From Hyphomicrobiales bacterium (GTDB taxonomy: Bacteria > Pseudomonadota > Alphaproteobacteria > Rhizobiales > Rhizobiaceae), in the NCBI GenBank assembly GCA_900472575.1, contig UCIV01000002.1:1-61195 (forward strand): a stretch of DNA of 61,195 bases. Direction: 5' to 3'. Both the position numbers and the translations under genes were made by a program. Positions 7,657-15,651 of the stretch are shown in pieces (the first letter of the stretch is position 1; each line of letters starts with the position of its first letter). Under the pieces are notes generated by a model that did no database searches, was not told where the DNA came from, and saw only the letters and a program-made list of their open reading frames with translations.

Positions 7657-8369
7657 CACCAGGCGATCACATTCAAGACGGCGGCCGGGCGCAGGACGAA
7701 ATCATTGCGGGCGAATATGTCTTGGGTGTGCTGTCCGAAGAAGCCCGCAGGCGCGTCGAGCAACGGATTTCGAGGGACTGGTCTTTCGCGCTGCTGGTCG
7801 AACGTTGGCAGTCGGACCTCTCCTCTTTCAACGAGGATTATCGGGAGGCAACGCCAGGAGCGGCAGTTTTTGCGCAGATCGAAGGACGACTGTTTGGTGC
7901 GCAATCGTCGCCTATTTCGGCCAGGCTTTGGAACGCCGCAAGCTTCTGGCGCTGGATGTCTCTCGGAACGTCAGCCATAGCTGTTGCAGCACTTGTCTAC
8001 GCATCCGGCGTATTCCAGCCATCCTCGTCGCGCGCACTGGTGGTGGCGCAGCTTTCAGCCCCCGACAATCCCGTCAGTCTGCTGACTTCATTCGATGCGA
8101 CCAGCGGTCGCTTGAGGATCGTCCCCGTCGCGGCCGGCGGAGCCCGAGAGAAATCCCTGCAGCTTTGGCTGGTGCCGGGAAGTGGCAATCCACAGTCGCT
8201 CGGCGTCGTTCAGCCGAATACAGAGGGTGAATTGCTGATCCCGGCGGATTTGCGCCAGACCCTCGGCGCCGGTTCCACGCTTGCCGTCAGCGTGGAGCCA
8301 TTCGGCGGTTCGCCGACCGGGCTGCCGACCGGTCCAATCGTTGCCAGCGGCATAGCGCGGCAACTTTAA
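7653..8369 (+). CDS. Anti-sigma factor, RskA/anti-sigma-K type
   Basis: This 238-residue membrane protein holds the partner sigma factor inactive. The cytoplasmic N-terminus (about 1-90; EIIAGEYVLGVLSEEARRRV) is the sigma-binding region. A single transmembrane helix follows (about 95-115; WMSLGTSAIAVAALVYASGVF). The outer part is an anti-sigma-K C-terminal domain, ending with the family-typical SVEPFGGSPTGLPTGPIVASG. The HxxxCxxC zinc motif of other anti-sigma factors is absent, as expected for this type. The ATG at 7653 overlaps the sigma stop by four bases. Confidence 0.9.
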   Translation: MTPGDHIQDGGRAQDEIIAGEYVLGVLSEEARRRVEQRISRDWSFALLVERWQSDLSSFNEDYREATPGAAVFAQIEGRLFGAQSSPISARLWNAASFWRWMSLGTSAIAVAALVYASGVFQPSSSRALVVAQLSAPDNPVSLLTSFDATSGRLRIVPVAAGGAREKSLQLWLVPGSGNPQSLGVVQPNTEGELLIPADLRQTLGAGSTLAVSVEPFGGSPTGLPTGPIVASGIARQL

Positions 8370-8372
8370 CCC

Positions 8373-9380
8373 ATGCCGGTCCGATTTTTTTGTCTGATCG
8401 CCGCATTCCTGACCATAGGTTCCGTCGCTTTCGTGACGTCGCGCGCAGTTGCTGCGCCAAGCCATGACGACCGACCGGTCCGTATCGATGTCGGCGGCTT
8501 CAAGCTCAATAGCGTCTTGGTTGAGCCGAGCAGGAGGGCAGACCTTCCACCGATTATCTTCATCCATGGCGCCAGCGCCAGCCTCTACGACCCAATGTTT
8601 TCGTTTCGCGCGAAGCTGCAGGGTCGGGCAGAGCTGCTCTTCGTCGATCGTCCGGGCCATGGCAAATCCGACATCGGCGGCGACCAGAACATTTTGCCCG
8701 ATGGTCAAGCAGACGCCATCGCCGTCCTGATGAAGAAGCGGGGTATCGCAAAAGCGATCTTCGTCGGCCATTCCTTTGGAGGGGCCATCGCTGCGTCCTT
8801 CGCGGTTCGCCATCCGGAAATGGTCTCTGGCCTCGTTTTCCTGTCTCCGGCCGTCTATCCATGGAACGGCGGGATCGCCTGGTACTACGAGGCTGCAAGT
8901 GCCCCGGTGACAGGGGCTTTATTTAGTACCCTGATCGTGCCACCCATCGGCATTGTAGCGATCGCTCGCGCGACGAAAGGTGTCTTTGCGCCGAACCGGA
9001 TTCCGCCCGGCTATGTCGAAAAGACCAAAGCAAGGCAGGCGCTACGACCAGTCGCGTTCCGGCACAATGCGAAAGAAGTAGCCGCCTTGAGCGATTGGGC
9101 CAGAGCCGCTTCCGTAGATTACCGCAAGATCACAGCGCCGACAGTTATCATCACTGGGGATACGGACGGGGTTGTCTCACCAGAGGTTCATTCCAGGCAC
9201 CTTGCTCGCGATATACCCGGTGCACGTCTCATCGTCGTACACAATCTCGGGCACAAATCCGATTTCGTCGCCAGCGATCTGGCAATTGCGGCGATCGAGA
9301 CAGTCGCTGGCCGCAAGGTGAATCTGGCTGGCGCAAGGCGGGATGTCGAAGGGCGGATCGCGCGTGATGGAAAGAACTGA
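8373..9380 (+). CDS. Alpha/beta hydrolase, exported
   Basis: This 335-residue serine hydrolase has an N-terminal signal sequence ending near residue 27 (AVAAPSH), so it is probably periplasmic. The oxyanion motif is FIHGAS, the nucleophile elbow is GHSFGG, and the likely acid and base are in TGDTDGVV and NLGHKSD. It starts 3 bases after the anti-sigma stop, so it belongs to the ECF operon. The substrate is unknown; esterase, lactonase and haloperoxidase-like activities all occur in this fold. Confidence 0.85.
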   Translation: MPVRFFCLIAAFLTIGSVAFVTSRAVAAPSHDDRPVRIDVGGFKLNSVLVEPSRRADLPPIIFIHGASASLYDPMFSFRAKLQGRAELLFVDRPGHGKSDIGGDQNILPDGQADAIAVLMKKRGIAKAIFVGHSFGGAIAASFAVRHPEMVSGLVFLSPAVYPWNGGIAWYYEAASAPVTGALFSTLIVPPIGIVAIARATKGVFAPNRIPPGYVEKTKARQALRPVAFRHNAKEVAALSDWARAASVDYRKITAPTVIITGDTDGVVSPEVHSRHLARDIPGARLIVVHNLGHKSDFVASDLAIAAIETVAGRKVNLAGARRDVEGRIARDGKN

Positions 9381-9781
9381 TGTCTGGCAACGACGTCGCC
9401 GTTGGGGATTATACGCTTTTTACGGTCTCGCGGGCATTCTGCATATCGCCCTGCCCAAACCATTTGTTGGCATTACCGGTGCCTGGGTTCCCGATCCAGA
9501 AACCGTCATTTTCCTGACTGGGCTGCACTAGATCGCCGGTGCGGTTGCGCTTTTTGTACCACGGCTGCGGAAAGCTGCCTGCATTGGCCTTGGCGCTCTA
9601 CGCCGTCTGCGTATTTCCGGCCGATACCGAGCAAGCTATCAACCGTCTTGGGGCCGAGAACGTTTTACTGTCGCAGTGGCTCTACCACCTCATCCGATTG
9701 CCCTTACCGCCTCTTTTGGTCTGGATGGCGCTCTTCGTAGCCAAAGTCCTCAACTGGCTATTCAGGCGAGCCAAGACATAG
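9367..9781 (+). pseudogene. DoxX-like membrane protein, nonsense plus frameshift
   Basis: The frame opens at an ATG overlapping the hydrolase end and reads as a DoxX-like protein (WGLYAFYGLAGILHIALPKP to ETVIFLTGLH). A TAG at 9529-9531 interrupts it. The same frame continues IAGAVALFVPRLRKAACIG, then near 9592 the protein moves to the +2 frame (ALALYAVCVFPADTEQAIN to LNWLFRRAKT). Two lesions in an otherwise recognisable four-helix protein indicate a fresh pseudogene inside a live operon. Confidence 0.75.
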
Positions 9782-9932
9782 CTCTGCGATCGTTTGAGGA
9801 AAATTCGAAAAAACCGCATTTTGGCTGAAACTCTTTTCGTCATGCGCTCGTCTCTTGATGCGTCACCCATCAGGGGACGGCCTTGGAAGGCGCGCATTCG
9901 CGCCGGGGCGTTTAGAGGAAGAGGAAACCATC

Positions 9933-10490
9933 ATGGTGAAGTTCGCACTTCGCGCGATTGCAGTCGCGACCATCGTATCCGCAACGGCCATCAGCGCCTA
10001 TGCCGCCAATCCGAAAGTCGGCGGCGCGGCTATGTACGAAAACAAGAACGTCGTCGAAAACGCGATGAATTCCAAGGATCATACAACGCTCGTCGCCGCA
10101 GTGAAGGCCGCCGGCCTTGTCGAAACCCTTCAAGGTAAGGGTCCGTTCACGGTATTCGCGCCGACCAACGAAGCTTTCGCAGCCCTCCCAAAGGGCACTG
10201 TAGACACGCTTCTGAAGCCGGAAAACAAGGCCCAGCTCACCAAGGTTCTCACCTGCCACGTCGTTGCCGCAGACGCCATGTCCAAGACCATCGCGAAGAT
10301 GATCAAGGACGACAAGGGTACCCATGACGTCAAGACGGTCGGCGGATGCATCCTGAAAGCCAAGGAAAGCATGGGCAAGATTACGCTTACGGACGAAATG
10401 GGCGGCGTGGCCCATGTGACGATCGCTGACGTCAAACAGTCCAACGGCGTCATTCATGTCATTGACAAGGTTCTTTTGCCCAAGATGTGA
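9933..10490 (+). CDS. Fasciclin-domain secreted protein
   Basis: This 185-residue exported protein has a signal peptide (residues 1-24, cleavage after SAYA). A single fasciclin (FAS1) domain follows, with the H1 motif GPFTVFAPTNEAFAALP and the H2 region ending NGVIHVIDKVLLP. FAS1 proteins mediate adhesion or stress-linked surface functions and are often co-encoded with ECF sigma/anti-sigma pairs. The ATG at 9933 has GAGGAAGAGG upstream and gives the correct signal peptide; a longer in-frame start is rejected. A terminator follows, closing the operon. Confidence 0.92.
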   Translation: MVKFALRAIAVATIVSATAISAYAANPKVGGAAMYENKNVVENAMNSKDHTTLVAAVKAAGLVETLQGKGPFTVFAPTNEAFAALPKGTVDTLLKPENKAQLTKVLTCHVVAADAMSKTIAKMIKDDKGTHDVKTVGGCILKAKESMGKITLTDEMGGVAHVTIADVKQSNGVIHVIDKVLLPKM

Positions 10491-10512
10491 GCTGGCTCGA
10501 TTGCGTCATGAG

Positions 10513-10545
10513 AAAGGCCGGCCCTTCAATGGACGCCGGCCTTTT
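10513..10545 (+). terminator. Rho-independent terminator after fasciclin gene
   Basis: AAAGGCCGGC (10513-10522) pairs with GCCGGCCTTT (10535-10544) over 10 bp and ends in a short T run. Confidence 0.85.
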
Positions 10546-10585
10546 CACTGTTCACAGGTGGTGGCCTGCTTAGCACTCTCCGGAT

Positions 10586-10870
10586 TTACATTGCCGGCAG
10601 GATGGCGATATCGCGGACCTCGTTGTCGAGCCCGGTGACCGGGCCTATTTCGGTGGCCGCGCCGGTCTCGATGTTGACGGTGTAGAGCGTCTTGTTTGCA
10701 GCATGGTAAGCCCGTGTTCTTACCGCCTTCCTCGCCGTGGATGTCAAAGGCCTAGGTGGCCGGCATTTCATTGGTGCCGAGCTTGCCGATCGCCTTCAGT
10801 GCACCGTCATTTGCTTTGGTCTGCTGGATTAGAGCGATGGTGGCGTCGATGTTTCCCGTCCAGGTACAGG
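10586..10870 (-). pseudogene. DUF4394 protein remnant
   Basis: On the minus strand the text ends KTLYTVNIETGAATEIGPVT, then DNEVRDIAILPAM and a stop, which is the usual C-terminus of exported DUF4394 proteins. Upstream, in another frame, FDIHGEEGGKNTG and IGKLGTNEMPAT appear, interrupted by a TAG between them. At least one frameshift and one nonsense codon are visible, and the N-terminal half is missing. In rhizobia DUF4394 genes commonly neighbour ECF sigma genes, which matches the next remnant. Confidence 0.6.
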
Positions 10871-10913
10871 TTTCAAAGGAGACAGTCTCCGCTATCGGTA
10901 TTGGGAGAAGGTA

Positions 10914-11200
10914 TTGACGCTGATGGGCTCTGGGCCAGACGATCTCGATACGGCACTTGCCGCCTGCGCCAAGGGTGATCGCAATGCGCTATGCTTGGTC
11001 TTCGATCGTAAGCCGGGGCGTCTGATTGCGGTCGCCGAGCGCATCGTCAAGCGCCGCGAGCTTGCCGAAGAGGTCCGACATTACCAACTCCAAGAAACGA
11101 TCAGCTCCACGTGATCACGCTGGAACAGGCCGGCGGAAAGCCGACCGAGCGTCCGACCGGGCCGATCCTCGCCAAGGGCCTAGCGAAGTTGCCGCGTTAA
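10914..11200 (+). pseudogene. Second ECF sigma/anti-sigma pair, collapsed by deletion
   Basis: Bases 10923-11085 read as an ECF region 2 start (DDLDTALAACAKGDRNALCL, then GRLIAVAERIVKRRELAEEV). Soon afterwards, in another frame, 11111-11200 reads as an anti-sigma-K C-terminus (VITLEQAGGKPTERPTGPI, ending KLPR and a stop). Everything between, sigma region 4 plus the anti-sigma N-terminus and membrane helix, is gone. It is a degraded paralogue of the intact module at 7114-8369. Confidence 0.7.
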
Positions 11201-11343
11201 GCGAGGAGCTGGCCACTATTTCTGCGGCAATCTGAAACTGAAAGTTTGCGTCCTCCGTACATCTAGTATGAGCCGCCAGTTCCGACTTAGGTCGGCTTGA
11301 TCGGCCACAGGAAATCAACCCTGTAAAGCGGGAGGACGTTATC

Positions 11344-11610
11344 ATGCTCGGCTTGTTGACATTAGACGAATTGATGGCTCAGGTCATCTCCATGGCAAGG
11401 GATTATACACCGAGAAACTCAATCGAGCTCGGTGTGATCCAAGGGTTCTGTGTGGATGTTGCAGGAGACCTATCGCCCGATCTCGTGCCTTTGCTGTCGA
11501 GCGTCAATGGTCTCGAACAACTCGTTTCCAGCCTGGAATCGATGCCGGACCTGATCAGACCGGCTGCTCCTGACAGAGCGTTGTGGAATTTCGTGCGGGG
11601 GGAAGCGTGA
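11344..11610 (+). CDS. Hypothetical 88-residue protein
   Basis: The frame has a good ribosome site (GGGAGGA, about 8 bases before the ATG) and a balanced composition (LTLDELMAQVISMARDYTPR; GVIQGFCVDVAGDLSPDLV). I recognise no family. It looks soluble and helical. The gene stands among remnants but shows no lesion of its own, so it may be functional or simply more recently orphaned. Confidence 0.5.
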   Translation: MLGLLTLDELMAQVISMARDYTPRNSIELGVIQGFCVDVAGDLSPDLVPLLSSVNGLEQLVSSLESMPDLIRPAAPDRALWNFVRGEA

Positions 11611-11789
11611 ACCGCTTCGCGCTATTTAGATTATGCTATATATCGATAACCATCATTTAATTCGACGCTCACCGACGCAATCCTTCCGCAACGCCGCAAG
11701 CGTGCCGCGGGGCTGATTTCATGACGGGTATCGCATCCGCCTGGCGCAAATCATAGAAGCATGAAGTTAGGCCCGAGGGGTGCAGGTTC

Positions 11790-12221
11790 CTGAAACGCGC
11801 GGCCCTGCCGCATGATATCGGAAAGCTCGGTGTCGGTAACAGCGTACTCGACAAGCCCGGCAAGCTGGACGATCTGGAACCGATGCAGATGAAGTGCCAT
11901 TCCGAATTCTTCCAGCATATCCTTTCGAAGATCCGTGCCTTTTCGAGCGCCGCTGTCATCGGTGGAGCACATCACGAGCGACTGGATGGAAAGGGCTATC
12001 CTCGCGGGCTGCTGGCCGAAGAGATATCCATAGAGGTGAGGATCGTTTCAACGGCAGACGTATTCAACGCTCTGACAGCCGACCGGCCTTATCGGTCAGC
12101 CTTGCCGATCGAAAAGGTAATCGCCATCCTATGGGAAGGCCAAGGCCAGTCACACGATCCGATCTGTATCGAGGCTCTCAAACGGGCCTTTGCCAAAACG
12201 GCTCTCAAACAGGCGGCATGA
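11790..12221 (+). pseudogene. HD-GYP phosphodiesterase remnant, N-terminus lost
   Basis: From about 11793 the frame reads KRAALPHDIGKLGVGNSVLD, then HHERLDGKGYPRGLLAEEI, then STADVFNALTADRPYR. These are the diagnostic HD and GYP motifs of c-di-GMP phosphodiesterases. The upstream sensory part and the start codon are missing; before 11790 the DNA shows no related text. The catalytic HD and HHE..GYP residues survive, but without a start the gene is probably silent. An ATG at 11883 would remove the HD pair. Confidence 0.7.
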
Positions 12222-12273
12222 TAAGCCGCTGTCCGCCTTCACAACCCGTCATTGACGGCATCGGCCGATAAGG

Positions 12274-13035
12274 TTGGTCGGAGCCGATCGGCGAGGCGCA
12301 GGCGAAGTCCTGGAGGCGGAGGTGCACGATCATGAGAACTTCGAGCGTCCGGCCATCATCATTCCTCCCGAGCAAATGCATCGGCTGGTTGACCGCGAAA
12401 TAAGGAAACTCGTCCAGAGGCGGATGCCGTTTCGCGAGCATATCAGCTACAACGAGAACATCACGCCGTTCCTCGACGCATTGGAAGCCCTCAACCGGGA
12501 GATCCCTTTCAATGGACTGCGGTGGAGCCTCGAGCATGCCGAGACCATTACCCCGGAAAACATCGAACGGGTAAAGAAGCTGGGCGGAGGCATCGCGCTG
12601 GACCACAAAATGGCACTTCACGGCGACGTTTTTATAAAGAGCCGTGGACTGGATCAGGCCTTGCGGACGACGCGTCTACTCCAGCTTGTCGATAGCGTTA
12701 TTCCGCTTGCAATGAGCACCGATGCATTTCGTGCCGCCACGTTCAATCCTTGGGTCGGTCTGAGCTGGATGGTCACCGGCAGGTCTGTGTCGGGATCCGA
12801 GGTGCTTGCTCCGGAAAACAGGCTCACCAGCGACGAAGCCCTGAAACTCTTCACCAAGGGGGGCGCCTGGTTCATGAACACGGAATCGGAGATGGGCTTA
12901 ATTGCTCCTGGCAACCTTGCAGATTTCGCCATCCTGGACCGGGACGACTTCTCGGTCCCCGACGATCAGATCAAGTCAGTGTCGTCCGTGCTCACCGTCA
13001 TGGACGGCAGGGTGGTCTTCGGTGCAAAGGACTAA
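12274..13035 (+). pseudogene. Amidohydrolase (YtcJ-like) C-terminal fragment
   Basis: About 235 residues match the C-terminal half of amidohydrolase-3/YtcJ-type metal hydrolases: RWSLEHAETITPENIERVK, then STDAFRAATFNPWVGLSWMV, LAPENRLTSDEALKLFT and GLIAPGNLADFAILDRD. Intact family members are near 550-620 residues with an N-terminal HxH metal site, which is absent. The opening residues look like random extension. The frame is otherwise clean, so the loss appears to be a single truncation. Confidence 0.75.
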
Positions 13036-13309
13036 GCCGCCCTTTCGCCGATTTTGCCTGCGTGGTCGCCCGTCAAGTATTTCGGAACGTACTACGGAGA
13101 GAAATGAGCTCGCAGCTTCCTTTGAATTGCTGACATGGCGGCGCGACGGTTGGAGGGCATTCCCGCAAGGGCTGCACTCACATGACGGACGATGGCAACT
13201 TCGCCAGTTCCGGAAAGAAGCGATGATCGGGCGGAAATGCGTGCAGCTCCCAGAAAAGCGTTCGTCCCGGCACGAAACCACACATCATCAACTCACGGAG
13301 ATCGATTAT

Positions 13310-13750
13310 ATGAAACCCTCTATCAAGCCTTCAGGTGAAGACGCAGCCGCCACCTCGGTCCGACTGGAAATCGGAAAGGCGCTCGCGCAATATGAGGCCG
13401 CCTTGAATGCTTCGGACACCACCGCCGTCGCTGAAATGTTCGTGGCCGACGCCGCGTTTATGGCGCCGAACAATCCTTCCGCTATCGGCCTAGATGCGAT
13501 CCAGAGGGCCTATGACGGCATATTTCAGACGATCACCTTCGACATGGAACTGACTGTGGCGGAAGTTATGCAGACCGCTCCAGAGTGGGCCTTCGTACGG
13601 ACGAATTCGAAAGGGTTCGTCACCGTCAAGGCCATCGAACAACGCGTTCCAGACGCCAACCACGAGCTGTTCATTTTCCAAAAGGACGTTGGTAATCAGT
13701 GGAGAATAGCCCGCTATTCCTTTGCGACAACCAATCCGCTGCCGCATTGA
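13310..13750 (+). CDS. SnoaL/DUF4440-like NTF2-fold protein
   Basis: This 146-residue protein is of the SgcJ/EcaC or DUF4440 NTF2-like group. It has the helix KALAQYEAALNASDTTAVAE, the strand-turn MFVADAAFMAPN, and a C-terminal FIFQKDVGNQWRIARYSF. Such proteins bind small ligands or act as isomerases; no activity can be assigned. The ATG at 13310 has CGGAG 9 bases upstream; the frame continues open upstream but without similarity. Confidence 0.75.
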   Translation: MKPSIKPSGEDAAATSVRLEIGKALAQYEAALNASDTTAVAEMFVADAAFMAPNNPSAIGLDAIQRAYDGIFQTITFDMELTVAEVMQTAPEWAFVRTNSKGFVTVKAIEQRVPDANHELFIFQKDVGNQWRIARYSFATTNPLPH

Positions 13751-13875
13751 ATTCAAGCTGCGCTATCGACCTCTGGAGTCGCGGCAAGAATGCCACCTTG
13801 AACATGAGAGAGCGGCATCAAATTGCGCCGCTCTCGCCCGAAGGCTGCCTGTCCAGGTGTGGACGATCGAAACAT

Positions 13876-14060
13876 TCAATAAGCATCTCCGTGAGCGTCT
13901 TCACTTTCTCCGACGGATAGGGACTGGGGCGCCCGCACGACGAATATTCCCGCCGGGGGCACAGGATATCGGTTCATGACGGCGACCAGCGCTCCTGAAG
14001 CGATGTGATCCGCGACGAGTGGTTCCGGGAGATAAGCGAGACCCACCCCAACGTTGAGCG
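13876..14060 (-). pseudogene. LysR regulator C-terminal remnant
   Basis: The minus strand reads LNVGVGLAYLPEPLVADHIA, then SGALVAVMNRYPVPPAGIFV, the usual end of a LysR substrate-binding domain. The remainder is cut off where IS110-derived sequence begins near 14050 on the other strand. No DNA-binding domain is present. Confidence 0.6.
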
Positions 14061-14604
14061 GCTCGCGACGCTCATTGCGGCGGACGATTTGCCTGAGTTG
14101 GTACGGACCATGGGACGCCTTTATCCCAGCCAGATCACTCAGTTGCACGAAGAGATTGATCACATCGATCGTCGTATCGCAGCGGAAGCAAAACAAAGCG
14201 ATATCGTGCGACGGCTCCAGAAAGTGCCAGGGATCGGACCGATTTGCGCGATGGCAATCACTGCCTTCGCGCCGCCTATGGAGGCATTCCGAAGTGGTCG
14301 CGATTTTGCAGCCTGGCTTGGCCTTGTCCCGCGACAGCACTCGAGCGGAGGCAAGCAAAAGCTTGGCCGCACCTCGAAGATGGGCCAACGAGATATCAGA
14401 AGGCTTTTGATTATAGGCGCGATGTCTGTTGTGCATTGGAAGGGCCGAGGCGGTGGAAGACCGGGTTCTTGGCTCTCGAATATGCTGGGCCGAAAGCCAC
14501 ACATGCTGGTGGCGATTGCGATGGCAAACAAGCTGTCGCGGATCGTCTGGGCAATGCTCTCGCGCAATCAAGAATACCGAGATCCAAGCGGAGCGGTCTG
14601 CTGA
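14005..14604 (+). mobile_element. IS110-family transposase, 3' fragment
   Basis: The frame carries the C-terminal Transposase_20 domain of IS110/IS116/IS902 elements: LQKVPGIGPICAMAITAFAP, then GRDFAAWLGLVPRQHSSGGK with the conserved serine, and LGRTSKMGQRDIRRLLIIGA. The N-terminal DEDD catalytic domain is missing, so the copy cannot transpose alone. The first 45 bases overlap the antisense LysR remnant; IS similarity becomes clear from about 14060. The 3' end of the element probably lies within 14640-14840, but its border is not visible. Confidence 0.8.
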
Positions 14605-15113
14605 AGGTAGACGTTCTAATTGGAGTGCCCGCGATGTGAGGAGGACATGATCCGCATGGGCAAATGATCGAACAGATCGGGATTGGGCAAACCAGTAGTT
14701 CTCAGGGAGCTTTTAGCTCGTTCCACTGATTTGGAGTCCAGTCCGCGTATCACCATACCGGCCCGCGGCATGTCATGGCCGCAACATGAGGTCTGAAACA
14801 TGTACGCACCCGATCACTCGCTCTAGCGGTCAAAAAAGTCCTTGCATCGAACGGGGCATCCAAACATGAGAACTGCCCGGCGCGGCCTGATATTTCCATT
14901 GAGAATTGGCTCTGACTCATATTTTCTGCTGTTGAGGGCGACGCTCTGCTGGGCCACCGGATGATCAGCAATGCAACTTCGGTTTCAGCGCGCTAGCCTT
15001 GCGCCATCTGGCTTTGCAGTCGATGAAGTGAGGTTTAACATACTCAGCTTGAGTAAGAAATTCACATGCCACGGCGGGTGAGGTCATCACCCGCCTAGTC
15101 ATCTCAATATAAA
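14605..15113. other. Gene-free stretch after IS110 fragment
   Basis: It probably contains the untranslated 3' flank of the IS110 element and then intergenic DNA. I see no supported gene on either strand. Confidence 0.4.
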
Positions 15114-15284
15114 TTACTCGTCGTCGTCCCATGATAGGTGTTCAGGTCCGGTTCCCCTGGGTCGAGCATCCCATTCGGCACTAGCCTGGGACCAATGCTC
15201 ACACTCTTGGCCGTCAGGCTGACCAGCTTGCTCCCATAAATCGTAGGCGCGACGGGCAATCCATTCGTCACGATTTTCGTCCAT
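15114..15284 (-). CDS. DUF2934 small protein
   Basis: This 56-residue protein starts MDENRDEWIARRAYDLWEQA, followed by a conserved GQPDG and HWSQASAEW, and ends in acidic SWDDDE. This is the DUF2934 pattern (xRAyxLWexxGrpxGxxxxHW), a short, mostly rhizobial family of unknown role. A GGGAGG box precedes the ATG by about 6 bases. A related but damaged copy lies at 60955-61119. Confidence 0.8.
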   Translation of the reverse strand: MDENRDEWIARRAYDLWEQAGQPDGQECEHWSQASAEWDARPRGTGPEHLSWDDDE

Positions 15285-15651
15285 CTCAACCTCCCTGCAG
15301 GAAAAACGAGGTCACCCTCGCCAACCAAATTGTTGTCATCCTCAATCTGCTGATCCGATCAGAACCGCGAAGGCTATTATACCCCGGCGCGACACCTCCC
15401 AAAGGAACAGCGGGCGTAGAACGTTGGCGTCTTTGGGTGGGTTCCTGACGATAGAGAAAATCAGGTCGAGGGTACGATGCCGTACCGACGCGGCCACAGA
15501 TTTTTCTCCGCGGCACGTGGCTCGCGTATGGGCCGATCGCTAGAGAAGTGCGACGCCGGGAGTCTTACGGCGAATCTGGCGGCCATCCCGGTAGCGATGT
15601 CGACGTCAAAGATATCGGCGCGAGCCTATGACCCGCGCCGAATGATTGTGT
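15285..15651. other. Gene-free stretch downstream of katE
   Basis: Nothing recognisable; open frames here on either strand lack ribosome sites and family features. Confidence 0.4.
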
